Positions 33,731-41,703 of a stretch of 64,000 bases of DNA are shown here, one piece after another. The first letter of the stretch is position 1, and the number at the start of each line of letters is the position of its first letter. The notes under the pieces were generated by a model that ran no database searches, was not told the DNA's origin, and saw only the letters and a program-made list of their open reading frames with translations. The DNA comes from Naasia sp. SYSU D00057. GTDB lineage: Bacteria > Actinomycetota > Actinomycetes > Actinomycetales > Microbacteriaceae. Both the position numbers and the translations under genes were made by a program. The stretch lies in NCBI RefSeq assembly GCF_017916505.1, contig NZ_JAFMSZ010000003.1, positions 325,083-389,082 of the forward strand, given 5' to 3'.

Positions 33731-34546
33731 ATGACGCTCGCGCCGAACGGACTCGACGAACTGCTGCTCATCGCGCGGGACACCGCGCTCGCCGCGGGAG
33801 CCCTGGCCCTGCAGCGCCGGCAGGAGGGCGTGTCCGTCGCCGCCACCAAGAGCGCGCCCATCGACATCGTCACCCAGGCGGACCGGGACACGGAGCAGCT
33901 GATCCGCTCCCTCCTCTCCGACGCGCGGCCCGACGACGGCTTCCTGGGCGAGGAGTCGGGAGGCGGAGGCGGCACGAGCGGACTCACGTGGGTGGTCGAC
34001 CCGATCGACGGCACCGTCAACTACCTGTACGGGATCCCGGCGTGGGCGGTCAGCATCGCCGTGGTCGAGGGCGACCCCGATCCGGCCACCTGGCGGGCCC
34101 TCGCGGGTGCCGTGGTGAACCCGGTGACGCAGGAGGTGTACACCGCGCGAGCGGGCGGAGGGGCGCGGCTGGGGGAGCGGGAGCTGCAGGCCACGACCGG
34201 CGTCGCGCTCGACCGCGCGCTTGTCGCGACCGGCTTCGCCTACTCCATGAAGTCGCGGGAGCCGCAGATCGAGGTGGCGGCCGAGATGCTGCGCAGAACT
34301 CGGGACCTCCGCCGCATCGGCTCCGCCGCACTCGACCTCTGCGGCGTGGCCGATGGCCGGCTCGACGGCTTCTACGAGTGGGGGCTGCACCCCTGGGATC
34401 ACGCCGCAGGAGCGCTCATCGCCCGCGAGGCGGGCGCCGCCGTCGTCGGCCGGAACGGCGCCCCGGGCAGCCGAGAGCTGCTGGTCGCGGCCGCTCCTGC
34501 GCTGGCTGACCAAATCGTTACACTTATCACTGCGCTTCGCCCCTAG
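33731..34546 (+). CDS. Inositol monophosphatase-family phosphatase
   Basis: 271 residues. Metal and catalytic motifs in order: LGEES (Glu), VVDPIDGTVNYLYG (DPIDGT), and GLHPWDHAAGALIAREAGA (WDxAAG). Dephosphorylates inositol 1-phosphate or a related sugar phosphate such as histidinol phosphate; the exact substrate is not evident. ATG at 33731 is chosen by family alignment; ATG 33719-33725 in frame is possible. Starts next to tRNA-Tyr. Confidence 0.88.
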   Translation: MTLAPNGLDELLLIARDTALAAGALALQRRQEGVSVAATKSAPIDIVTQADRDTEQLIRSLLSDARPDDGFLGEESGGGGGTSGLTWVVDPIDGTVNYLYGIPAWAVSIAVVEGDPDPATWRALAGAVVNPVTQEVYTARAGGGARLGERELQATTGVALDRALVATGFAYSMKSREPQIEVAAEMLRRTRDLRRIGSAALDLCGVADGRLDGFYEWGLHPWDHAAGALIAREAGAAVVGRNGAPGSRELLVAAAPALADQIVTLITALRP

Positions 34547-34595
34547 CGCGGAAGCGAACCTGTGTGTTACATCCAAATCCCGATCATTCGATTGG

Positions 34596-34624
34596 GATTG
34601 ACACGATCCGCACCTACGGTTTAC
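34596..34624 (+). promoter_or_regulatory. Candidate promoter of the first M23 peptidase
   Basis: TTGACA (34596-34601) with TTACGA 17 bases downstream (34619-34624), preceded by an AATCCC/GGGATT inverted pair. The following leader to 34704 contains a small GCCCCC...GGGGG hairpin but I recognise no riboswitch. Confidence 0.45.
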
Positions 34625-34704
34625 GACGGCCCCCGAAAGGGGGGTAGCCCGAATCTTGCCGTCTCCGGCGGAACTTCCGCCGCGCCGATCCAGAACCGTA
34701 CTCA

Positions 34705-35574
34705 GTGCTGCCTTCTCCTCATCCGAACGTCCGTCTGCCCGAACTCGAGATCACTTCGGTCGCCCCTCCCGCGGGCGGCCCCGGCGCTCGTCAGAAGGGG
34801 CGCCGCACAACTTGGGTCGACGCGCCCCTCGACGTCCGCATCGCGAACGAGACCCGTCGTCCCCGCCGCTTCGCCCGCTTCGCGCGACCGGTCCTGACCG
34901 CCGGGACCATGCTCGCCGTCGTCTCGATGGCCGTGGTCACGTCGCTGCCGGCCAACGCCTTCTACTCGGAGACCGGCTCCTCCGCCGCCGTGCAGGCCGC
35001 CGCTCCGAGTGAGCCCGCCCAGACGCTGTCGGCCACCGAGGCCGAGGCCGCCGCCATCGAGCGCGACGGCTACACGGTGACCGAGCGCACGCCGGTCGAG
35101 AAGGCGGTCGCCGACGAGTTCGCCCAGGTCGAGAGCTTCGTCAACAACACCGAGACCGCGATCGTGTGGCCGTTCCAGGGTGCGCTCAAGCTCTCCGACG
35201 GGTTCGGCCCGCGCGTCTCCCCGTGCTCCGGCTGCTCCACCATGCACCTCGGCACCGACTTCCTCCCCGGCGAGGGCAACCCCGTCGTGGCGATGGCCGA
35301 CGGCGTCGTGACCGGCGTCGAGTCCACGGGCGGCCTCGGCTACCACGTGACCATCGACCACATCGTCGACGGCCAGCTCGTCACCACGACCTCCGCCCAC
35401 ATGCAGGCTGGCTCGATCGTCGTGTCGGTGGGCCAGGCAGTGCGTGCGGGCGACCAGATCGGCCGTGTCGGCAACACCGGCGCCTCCACCGGCCCGCACC
35501 TGCACTTCGAGCTGCGGCTCGGCGGCACGGAGCCGGTCGACGCGTACGCCTGGATCTCCTCCCGCATCGGCTAG
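34705..35574 (+). CDS. M23-family (LytM) peptidoglycan peptidase, membrane-anchored or secreted
   Basis: 289 residues. A long basic N-terminus, then one hydrophobic segment (PVLTAGTMLAVVSMAVVTSLPANAF) that serves as signal or anchor, a linker, and a C-terminal M23 domain: DGFGPRVSPC, zinc ligands in HLGTDF, an AHM motif, and GPHLHFELRLGG with the catalytic HxH. Cleaves or regulates cleavage of peptide cross-links in the cell wall. GTG start at 34705. Very similar in domain plan to the next gene. Confidence 0.9.
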   Translation: MLPSPHPNVRLPELEITSVAPPAGGPGARQKGRRTTWVDAPLDVRIANETRRPRRFARFARPVLTAGTMLAVVSMAVVTSLPANAFYSETGSSAAVQAAAPSEPAQTLSATEAEAAAIERDGYTVTERTPVEKAVADEFAQVESFVNNTETAIVWPFQGALKLSDGFGPRVSPCSGCSTMHLGTDFLPGEGNPVVAMADGVVTGVESTGGLGYHVTIDHIVDGQLVTTTSAHMQAGSIVVSVGQAVRAGDQIGRVGNTGASTGPHLHFELRLGGTEPVDAYAWISSRIG

Positions 35575-35745
35575 GCCTCGCGGAGGTCGGCTCTCGGATC
35601 CGGCGCCACGCCGGGGCCGAAAGCCGACCGCGTCGCGGAAATCGATGTCGCCGAGTTACGGTGGTCGAGGGGGCCCGCAAACGGGGGTGCTCCCAGCCCT
35701 GTCCGCCGCGGCTCCGCCGCCGTGCCCCTGTGAGCGCCGATACCG

Positions 35746-36618
35746 ATGCAGCCGTCCCTCTCCGCGCCTCCGGGTTCGCGCCCGCACGGCTCAGGAGACC
35801 CGGTGCTCTCGCGGCGCTCGCTGCGGCGGCTGGAGGAGGAGCAGCGGAGCCTCGTGCGCCGCTCGCGGGTCCGCCGCTCGGCCGCGCTTCCGCCGGCCCC
35901 GGTGCGCCGCTCGCCTGCGCGTCGAGCAGCGCGACCGCTGTTCACGGCCCTGACGATGCTCGCGGCGGCGTCGATGGCGTTCGTCACCTCGGTGCCCGCG
36001 AACGCGCTGCTGAGCGACGACGACCTCGTGAGCGTCCGCCTCGCCCAGTACGCGAACGGTGAGGCGCAGCAGCTCGAGTCGACGCTCGCCGAGACCGGTC
36101 CCATCGTCCGCGACGGCTACGCCGTCCGCACCGCGGCGGAGAACCGGATGGCTGCGCGCTTCGGCGGCGTCGAGAGCTTCAGGAACAACCGGCAGTCGGC
36201 CGTGCAGTGGCCCTTCGCGGTGACCGTGCCGGTCACGGACGGGTTCGGCTACCGCAGGTCGCCGTGCGCCGGCTGCTCCTCGATGCACCAGGGCACCGAC
36301 TTCACCCCCGGCAACGGCGCCCCGATCCAGGCGATCGCCGACGGCGTCGTCCGCACGGTCGTCGAGTCCGACTCGGGCCTCGGCGTGCACGTCGTGATCG
36401 AGCACCTCATCGACGGCGACCTCGTGACGAGCACCTACGCCCACATGCAGTTCGGCTCGGTGCCGCTCTCCGAGGGTCAGGCCGTCGGCGTGGGCGACCT
36501 GGTCGGACTCGTCGGCAATACCGGCGCTTCGACGGGGCCGCACCTGCACTTCGAGCTCCGCCTCGGTGGCACGAAGGCGGTCGACGCCTACGCCTGGCTC
36601 GAGCGCCACGCGGGCTGA
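35746..36618 (+). CDS. Second M23-family peptidoglycan peptidase (tandem paralogue)
   Basis: 290 residues. Same plan as the upstream gene: basic N-terminus (longer Arg/Glu segment), hydrophobic ALTMLAAASMAFVTSVPANAL, linker with RDGYAVRTAAENRMAARFGGVESF, then M23 domain with DGFGYRRSPCAGCSSMHQGTDF, AHMQF and GPHLHFELRLGG. Zinc ligands are all retained in both copies, so both can be active. Tandem duplication followed by divergence of the N-terminal half is evident. Confidence 0.9.
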   Translation: MQPSLSAPPGSRPHGSGDPVLSRRSLRRLEEEQRSLVRRSRVRRSAALPPAPVRRSPARRAARPLFTALTMLAAASMAFVTSVPANALLSDDDLVSVRLAQYANGEAQQLESTLAETGPIVRDGYAVRTAAENRMAARFGGVESFRNNRQSAVQWPFAVTVPVTDGFGYRRSPCAGCSSMHQGTDFTPGNGAPIQAIADGVVRTVVESDSGLGVHVVIEHLIDGDLVTSTYAHMQFGSVPLSEGQAVGVGDLVGLVGNTGASTGPHLHFELRLGGTKAVDAYAWLERHAG

Positions 36619-36634
36619 GCGCCCTCCCTCTCCC

Positions 36635-36706
36635 TCAACAGGCGGAGATCCCGTCAACAGGCGGGATCAGGCGACTCCCGCCTGTTGGAGGGATTTCCGC
36701 CTGTTG
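36635..36706. repeat. Intergenic CAACAGGC repeat with inverse copies, element C
   Basis: TCAACAGGC at 36635 and 36654 (19 bases apart) and the inverse GCCTGTTG at 36680 and 36699, between the convergent second M23 gene and the GH13 gene. The same core and the same 19-base spacing occur in element D at 62827-62920. Confidence 0.8.
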
Positions 36707-36755
36707 TGCGAGAGGAGCAGCCGGCCCCCGAGCCGGGAGCCGGAGCCGGGGCGGC

Positions 36756-38510
36756 TCAGTCCTGCAGGCGCAGCCAGATCGTTGTGTCCGGCGCGAGAGC
36801 GGCCTCGCCGACCGGCTCGCTGGAGAGCAGCAGCTCGCCCGCCGGAAGCTCGATCGGGGTCTCGCCGGTGTTCGCAATGACGGTCACGTCGCCGATCCGC
36901 ACCGCGACCACGTCGTCCGGGTAGCCGTCGAGCTCCTCGAGGCGGCCGATGCCGAGCCCGTGCTCGCGGCGCAGTCGCAGAGCGGCGCGGTACAGCTCGA
37001 GCGTCGAGCCGGGGGTGCCGGTCTGGACGTCCCGGGCGAGCTCCGCCCACTCCTCGGGCTGCGGCAGCCAGGACTCGCCGGTGTGGCTGAAGCCGTACGC
37101 CGGCGCGGCCGCCTCCCACGGGATCGGCACCCGGCAGCCGTCGCGGCCGTAGCGCTCGCCGCCGGTGCGGTACCAGGTGGGGTCCTGGCGCGCCTCGTCG
37201 GGCAGGTCGATGACCTCGGGCAGGCCGAGATCCTCGCCCTGGTACACGTACGCGCTGCCCGGGAGGGCGAGCATCAGCAGGGAGGCGGCCCGAGCGCGGC
37301 GGATCCCGACCTCGGGGATCGGCTTGCCTTCGCTGTTCGGGCCGATGCCGGCGCCCTGCGGGTTCTCGGCGGTGAGCGCGAGCCGGCTGGCGTGCCGCAC
37401 GACATCGTGGTTGGAGAGCACCCAGGTGCTCGGCGCGCCGACGCCGCCGAACGCGTCGAGCGAGTCGCGGATGACGCGGCGCAGCGCCGGACCCTCCCAC
37501 GGCGTCTCGAGGTAAACGAAGTTGAACGCCTGGTGCATCTCGTCGGGGCGCACCCAGTCGGCGAGCTTCGTCAGCGGGTCGACCCAGGCCTCGGCGACGA
37601 GGATGCGGTCGCCCTCGTACTCGTCGAGGACGCGCCGCCACTCGCGGTAGATCTCGTGCACGCCCTCCTGCGCCCAGTACGGCGTCGAGGGGAGCTCCGG
37701 CTCCGCGGCGCCCTCGATCTCGGGGGTCAGCGGCACCCCCGCGCCACCCATCGAGCCGCCGGTGAGCGGCTTCTCGAAGTCGGGCAGCCCGTCCGCCTTC
37801 ACGAGTCCGTGCGCGACATCGACCCGGAAACCGTCGACTCCGCGGTCGAGCCAGAAGCGCAGGATGCGGACGAACTCCGCGTGTACCTCGGGGTTGTTCC
37901 AATCGAGGTCGGGCTGGCTCGAGTCGAAGAGGTGCAGGTACCACTGGCCGGGGGTGCCGTCGGCGTTCACGGTCCGCGTCCATGCGGCGCCGCCGAACAC
38001 CGACTCCCAGTTGTTGGGCGGCACGTCGCCGTTCTTGCCCTTGCCGTCGCGGAAGATGTACCGCGCACGCTCGGGGCTGCCCTCCGGCGAGGCGAGCGCC
38101 TGCTGGAACCACTCGTGCTCGGAGGAGGTGTGATTGGGGACGAGGTCGACGATCACCTTGAGACCGAACCCGTGGGCGCGCTCGCGCATTCTGTCGAAGT
38201 CGCCGAGCGTCCCGAAGATCGGGTCGACGTCGCAGTAGTCCGCGACGTCGTAGCCGCCGTCGCGCTGGGGCGACCGGTAGAAGGGGGAGAGCCACACCGC
38301 GTCGACGCCGAGCTCGGCGAGGGCGTCGAGGCGCTCGGTGATGCCCGACATGTCGCCCATGCCGTCGCCGTTCCCGTCCGCGAAGGAGCGGGGGTAGATC
38401 TGGTAGATGACGGCGGAGCGCCACCACTCGTCGGCCGGTCGCGTAGCCGTCGGTTCGGCGGCCGGGAGGTCCGCAGGCGTCTTCGGGCGAGGGTTCTCGG
38501 CGATCGTCAC
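36756..38510 (-). CDS. GH13 alpha-glucosidase (oligo-1,6-glucosidase type)
   Basis: 584 residues. GH13 barrel conserved regions: VDLVPNHTSSEH (region I), GFRVDVAHG with nucleophile Asp (II), LVAEAWV with acid/base Glu (III), LSNHDVVRH with stabiliser Asp (IV). C-terminal beta domain VVAVRIGDVTVIANTGE. No signal peptide, so it acts on imported oligosaccharides such as maltose, isomaltose or trehalose-like glucosides. ABC transporter or regulator genes are not adjacent. Confidence 0.9.
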   Translation of the reverse strand: MTIAENPRPKTPADLPAAEPTATRPADEWWRSAVIYQIYPRSFADGNGDGMGDMSGITERLDALAELGVDAVWLSPFYRSPQRDGGYDVADYCDVDPIFGTLGDFDRMRERAHGFGLKVIVDLVPNHTSSEHEWFQQALASPEGSPERARYIFRDGKGKNGDVPPNNWESVFGGAAWTRTVNADGTPGQWYLHLFDSSQPDLDWNNPEVHAEFVRILRFWLDRGVDGFRVDVAHGLVKADGLPDFEKPLTGGSMGGAGVPLTPEIEGAAEPELPSTPYWAQEGVHEIYREWRRVLDEYEGDRILVAEAWVDPLTKLADWVRPDEMHQAFNFVYLETPWEGPALRRVIRDSLDAFGGVGAPSTWVLSNHDVVRHASRLALTAENPQGAGIGPNSEGKPIPEVGIRRARAASLLMLALPGSAYVYQGEDLGLPEVIDLPDEARQDPTWYRTGGERYGRDGCRVPIPWEAAAPAYGFSHTGESWLPQPEEWAELARDVQTGTPGSTLELYRAALRLRREHGLGIGRLEELDGYPDDVVAVRIGDVTVIANTGETPIELPAGELLLSSEPVGEAALAPDTTIWLRLQD

Positions 38511-38613
38511 CCCAGCACCCTAACGAGGCGTGGCTTGCGACAAGAGCGGGTCTCGGGAGGTGCTACCCTCGTACGGTGCCTGAGGCCGGGCTCGTCCTAC
38601 AGCCTCGGGTCAC

Positions 38614-38685
38614 GCCCCGATAGCTCAGTGGTAGAGCATCTCCATGGTAAGGAGAAGGTCAAGGGTTCAATCCCCTTTCGGGGCT
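38614..38685 (+). tRNA. tRNA-Thr (GGT)
   Basis: 72 bases. Acceptor GCCCCGA pairs with TCGGGGC, anticodon loop ATGGTAA with GGT anticodon, T-loop GGTTCAATCC. CCA not encoded. 36 bases upstream of tRNA-Met. Confidence 0.95.
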
Positions 38686-38720
38686 CGACCTCCACGCGCC
38701 GCCAGGTGCAGTGGAGACGC

Positions 38721-38797
38721 GGCGGGGTAGCTCAGGTGGTTAGAGCACACGGCTCATAATCGTGGTGTCGCGGGTTCAAGTCCCGCCCCCGCTACCA
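38721..38797 (+). tRNA. tRNA-Met (CAT), elongator
   Basis: 77 bases with encoded CCA. Acceptor GGCGGGG pairs with CCCCGCT (G-U at the first pair), anticodon loop CTCATAA, T-loop GGTTCAAGTCC. The paired first base excludes an initiator tRNA. tRNA-Ile2 with lysidine is less likely. Confidence 0.92.
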
Positions 38798-38805
38798 GAA
38801 ACGGC

Positions 38806-38827
38806 AAAGGCCCCGGCAGGGGCCTTT
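38806..38827 (+). terminator. Terminator of the tRNA-Thr/tRNA-Met operon
   Basis: Perfect nine-base arms AAAGGCCCC and GGGGCCTTT around GGCA, nine bases after tRNA-Met, followed by GGTGTTTC. Confidence 0.85.
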
Positions 38828-39036
38828 GGTGTTTCTGGAGGCAGGGCAGCCGCGCGAAACGCTTCCAGCGGTGGGCCCCCGCCCCCGCATCTCGTCCCCG
38901 AAGGGTCGGTTGGGTGCTCCTATCGGAGATCCCAGGGGGATTAATGTCCCCCGAACGGGGTGGATTTGCGGAGTTCCCCCCACTAGCTTGGCGGGGACGC
39001 TCCCTCTGGGTAGCCGGGGCGTTGCCTTCGGGAAAC

Positions 39037-39074
39037 CTGCGGACTGTCTGGGAGCGATCCTGGGCAGTCCGCAG
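39037..39074 (-). terminator. Hairpin downstream of the glycosyltransferase gene
   Basis: CTGCGGACTG and CAGTCCGCAG are perfect complements around an 18-base loop, immediately after the minus-strand glycosyltransferase stop codon. Confidence 0.55.
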
Positions 39075-39076
39075 TT

Positions 39077-40804
39077 CTAGGAGTTCCCACCTCCGAGCGG
39101 GGTCCGCCGGACAGCTCCGCCGATCCTCAACTCGAACTCGGCTTCGAGGGCGACGTCCTCGGGCAGCCAGGACGCCGCCTCGGCCGGGAAGCGGATTTCG
39201 GCGCGCCAGGTCCCATGGCGCAGCGTGCGGCGCACCGACCCGGTCGCGCGCAGCTCGATCGAGCGGGGCCCGTGCAGGGCGACCGCGGGCGTGACGTCCG
39301 CCGGTGGAACGTGCACCCCGCGCAGCGAGAAGTCGACGGTTGCGGCGAGGGAGGAGCGGCTGCGCCGTACCCGCGTGCGCTTCACCTCGACCCGGAAGTC
39401 GGGCGCGGGGCGGTCGTGCCGCTCCTTCGCCCGCGTCAGCACCTCACCCCAGCGGGCGGTGACCGCCTCGTCGGAGAAGCGGGCGGCCGCGGCGACTGCA
39501 TCCGGGCGCATCCTCTCGGCACCGCCGCTCGCGACGTCGGCGATCCGCGCGGCGAGGGCGGCGATGTCACCCGGCGGCACCAGGAATCCGCTGCGCCCGT
39601 CATCGATGATGTCGGCGGGCCCGTACGGGATGTCGTAGCTGATCGGGATGCAGCCTCGGGACATCCCCTCCGCGAGGACGAGCGGGAACCCCTCGGCGCG
39701 ACTGGTGAGCAGCAGGAACGACGCGGTGCCGAAGGATTCGACCGCGTCAGGCTGGTAGCCCCGGAAGCGCACGTGCTCGGCGACGCCGAGCTCGGTCGCG
39801 AGGCTCTCGAGCTCGCCGCGACGCGGTCCGTCGCCGTACACGTCGAGCCGGACCGGAGATCCTGCGGCGCGCGCGGCCGCGATCGCCCGCACGGCGTCAC
39901 CGATCCGCTTGCGGTCGTCGAGGCTCGCGAGCACGACCCCGAGGGCCGGGTCCCGGGGGCTGGTCGGAGGGGAGTCGGGGAGGGGCGCCGCATTGGGCAC
40001 GACTTCGAGGCCGGAGGTGCGGCCGAGGAGGAGCTCGATGTCCGCCCGCTGCCGCTCGGACAGCACCACGACGGCGTCGAAGTCCTCGAGACGGGTGAGC
40101 GTCTGTCGGCGACTCGAGCGCACGCGGCCCCAGGGGCGGGACTCGCCCGCCAGGTGCGAGTTGTGCAGGATGTGGACGCGCGTCGCGGAGGGCGAGCGAT
40201 AGCCGGCCACCACGCCCGCCGCGGTCTTGCTGTCGACGAGGAGGAAGGACTCCTCTCCGTCGATCACCGTGTCGAGCCACCAGGAGTAGAGGGCGTTCGC
40301 CCGGGGGAAGCCGAGCACCGGCTCGCCCTCGGCGTCGCAGAGGACGATCGAGCGTCCGCCCGGCTTTCCGGGGTCGTTCACGTCGCGCCGGTCGCTGACG
40401 GCGAGGGTCCCGTCGTCCCTCCGGCGATCGACCTGCAGGACGGCTCCCCGCGCCGAGAGACGCACGCTGGTGCGGCCCCCGGGCGGGAGCGGGTCGAAGC
40501 CGTCCAGAGCCGACCGGTTCGCGCCGGCGGCAGAGGCCGGCGCGGCCATCCGGGTGAGATCGTCCCAGAGGTTGCGGACGGTGAGCTCGGGCGAGAGGCG
40601 GCCGTCGCTGCGCAGGTCCGCCTCGATCTGCGGGTAGTCGTCCCGCGCGTCGAACGTGAGGACCTCGACGGGGGTGCCGGAGAATCGCGCGAAGCCGCGG
40701 GAGCGCCGCAGCATGGCGCTGGTCATGCCCCCGTACGTCCGCTCGAGCCCCCAGGTGAGGGCGAACTGGCGACCGCTGGGCAGAGGTCCTGATGGAATGC
40801 TCAA
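39077..40804 (-). CDS. GT4-type glycosyltransferase, teichoic-acid/glycopolymer type
   Basis: 575 residues. N-terminal region starts FALTWGLERTYGGMTSAMLRR, as in TagE-like polyol-phosphate glucosyltransferases. C-terminal GT-B domain has RVHILHNSH, VVPNAAPL, DVYGDGP, FRGYQPDAVESF and the EX7E motif SRAEGFPLVLAEGMSRGC that binds the nucleotide sugar. A final 100-residue beta-rich domain is unclassified. Probably glycosylates a wall polymer at the cytoplasmic face. TTG start at 40804 with GGAAGGGGG upstream. Divergent from the 25-residue peptide gene; a palindrome lies between them. Confidence 0.8.
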   Translation of the reverse strand: MSIPSGPLPSGRQFALTWGLERTYGGMTSAMLRRSRGFARFSGTPVEVLTFDARDDYPQIEADLRSDGRLSPELTVRNLWDDLTRMAAPASAAGANRSALDGFDPLPPGGRTSVRLSARGAVLQVDRRRDDGTLAVSDRRDVNDPGKPGGRSIVLCDAEGEPVLGFPRANALYSWWLDTVIDGEESFLLVDSKTAAGVVAGYRSPSATRVHILHNSHLAGESRPWGRVRSSRRQTLTRLEDFDAVVVLSERQRADIELLLGRTSGLEVVPNAAPLPDSPPTSPRDPALGVVLASLDDRKRIGDAVRAIAAARAAGSPVRLDVYGDGPRRGELESLATELGVAEHVRFRGYQPDAVESFGTASFLLLTSRAEGFPLVLAEGMSRGCIPISYDIPYGPADIIDDGRSGFLVPPGDIAALAARIADVASGGAERMRPDAVAAAARFSDEAVTARWGEVLTRAKERHDRPAPDFRVEVKRTRVRRSRSSLAATVDFSLRGVHVPPADVTPAVALHGPRSIELRATGSVRRTLRHGTWRAEIRFPAEAASWLPEDVALEAEFELRIGGAVRRTPLGGGNS

Positions 40805-40909
40805 TCGGCCCCCTTCCGAGCCCCGCGCAAGGGCCGCGGTCAGCCTACGCGGTCGAAATCAAGGCTCCCGAACTGGGGACACGCCCGGGACGCGAAACAC
40901 TACATCTAG

Positions 40910-40943
40910 GGGAATGACAGGACTGTCATTCCCGTTATATAGT
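40910..40943 (+). promoter_or_regulatory. Promoter with embedded 24-base palindromic operator
   Basis: GGGAATGACAG (40910-40920), two bases GA, and CTGTCATTCCC (40923-40933) form a perfect palindrome. ATGACA within the left arm (40914-40919) is a -35 box; TATAGT at 40938-40943 is a -10 box, 18 bases downstream. A bound dimer would cover the -35 box and spacer. Binding protein not identifiable in the window. Confidence 0.75.
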
Positions 40944-40997
40944 GGAGACCAGCCGACGAGGTGGACACACAGCAGCTCATCGAAGGGGAGATAGCTC

Positions 40998-41075
40998 ATG
41001 GATTTCGACAACGACCTGGGGTACGCGGTTCCCGTCGACCCGATGGACCTCCTGCAGTGCGACAGCTGCCAGTGA
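40998..41075 (+). CDS. 25-residue Cys-containing peptide of unknown family
   Basis: ATG at 40998, TGA at 41073-41075; AAGGGGAG lies seven bases upstream. The product begins MDFDNDLGYAVPVDPMD and ends LLQCDSCQ: acidic N-terminal part, two Pro, and a C-terminal CxxC pair. It is alone in a complete transcription unit with palindromic operator, promoter and terminator. The FDxD start followed by a Cys-bearing C-terminus loosely recalls leader/core layout of RiPP precursors, but no modification enzyme is nearby. A metal-binding or signalling peptide is an alternative. I recognise no family. Confidence 0.65.
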   Translation: MDFDNDLGYAVPVDPMDLLQCDSCQ

Positions 41076-41096
41076 GCAGCATCTGACCACTGCGGA

Positions 41097-41128
41097 AGAG
41101 CCCCCGAGCGCCTGGCGCCGGGGGCTCT
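41097..41128 (+). terminator. Terminator of the 25-residue peptide gene
   Basis: AGAGCCCCCG (41097-41106) and CGGGGGCTCT (41119-41128) are perfect complements with a partly self-paired 12-base loop, 21 bases after the peptide stop codon. Confidence 0.8.
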
Positions 41129-41247
41129 CGCATTTCCGGGCGCACACGCGCTGGGGGAGCGCGGCACGCAGCGCGGCCCGAGCGTGGAAAGGCTCCGCCG
41201 TCCACCCGCTGCCGGGCATCGGGGTACGTCGCAAATAGACTGACGAG

Positions 41248-41703
41248 GTGGCAGTCAATCCGGCGATCCAGGGCCGAAGCTATCCGCCCACCGAGTCCTA
41301 CCTCGTCGGCCGGGAGAAGGTGCGCGAGTTCGCTCGCGCTGTGTTCTCCGCCGACCCGGTGAGCCTCGACCCCGAGGCGGCCCGCGCGGCCGGCTTCGCC
41401 GACGTGGTGGCTCCCCCCACCTTCGCAGTGGTCGTCCAGGAGCACACCCTCGCGCAGCTCCTCGCCGACGACGACGCCGGGATCGACTTCAGCCGGGTCG
41501 TGCACGGCGACCAGCGCTTCAGCTTCACCCGCCCCATCGTCGCCGGGGACGAGCTCACCGCAACCCTCACCGTCACGGGCGTCAAGAGCCTCGGCGGCAA
41601 CTCGATGGTGACCGCCGAGTCCGCCATCCACGACGCCGCGGGCGCCCACGTGGTCACCGCCATCTCCACTCTCGTGGTTCGGGCCGAGGAGGAGGAGCGA
41701 TGA
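41248..41703 (+). CDS. MaoC-like dehydratase subunit (FAS1-type N-terminal domain)
   Basis: 151 residues, hot-dog fold. NPAIQGRSYPPTESYLVGREKVREFARAV and FADVVAPPTFAVVVQE match the HadA-like half of the two-subunit (3R)-hydroxyacyl dehydratase of actinobacteria; VVHGDQRFSFTRPIVAGDEL follows. It lacks the catalytic Asp-His pair, which the next gene supplies. GTG start six bases after TAGACT (41236-41241), leaderless. Stop overlaps the next start (ATGA). Role in fatty-acid elongation is inferred from the family. Confidence 0.85.
   Translation: MAVNPAIQGRSYPPTESYLVGREKVREFARAVFSADPVSLDPEAARAAGFADVVAPPTFAVVVQEHTLAQLLADDDAGIDFSRVVHGDQRFSFTRPIVAGDELTATLTVTGVKSLGGNSMVTAESAIHDAAGAHVVTAISTLVVRAEEEER

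Noticed and set aside
34547-34704. c-di-AMP riboswitch upstream of the first M23 peptidase
   Set aside because: The context is typical, but I cannot find the conserved ydaO-type core; only a short GC hairpin is visible.
38721-38797. Initiator tRNA-fMet or tRNA-Ile2 for the CAT tRNA
   Set aside because: The first base pair can form (G-U), unlike the mismatch of initiator tRNAs, and the body matches elongator tRNA-Met of actinobacteria better than tRNA-Ile2.
38828-39076. Small gene between tRNA-Met and the glycosyltransferase
   Set aside because: Short frames exist, but the region is best explained by the tRNA terminator and the hairpin at 39037-39074; no good start site.
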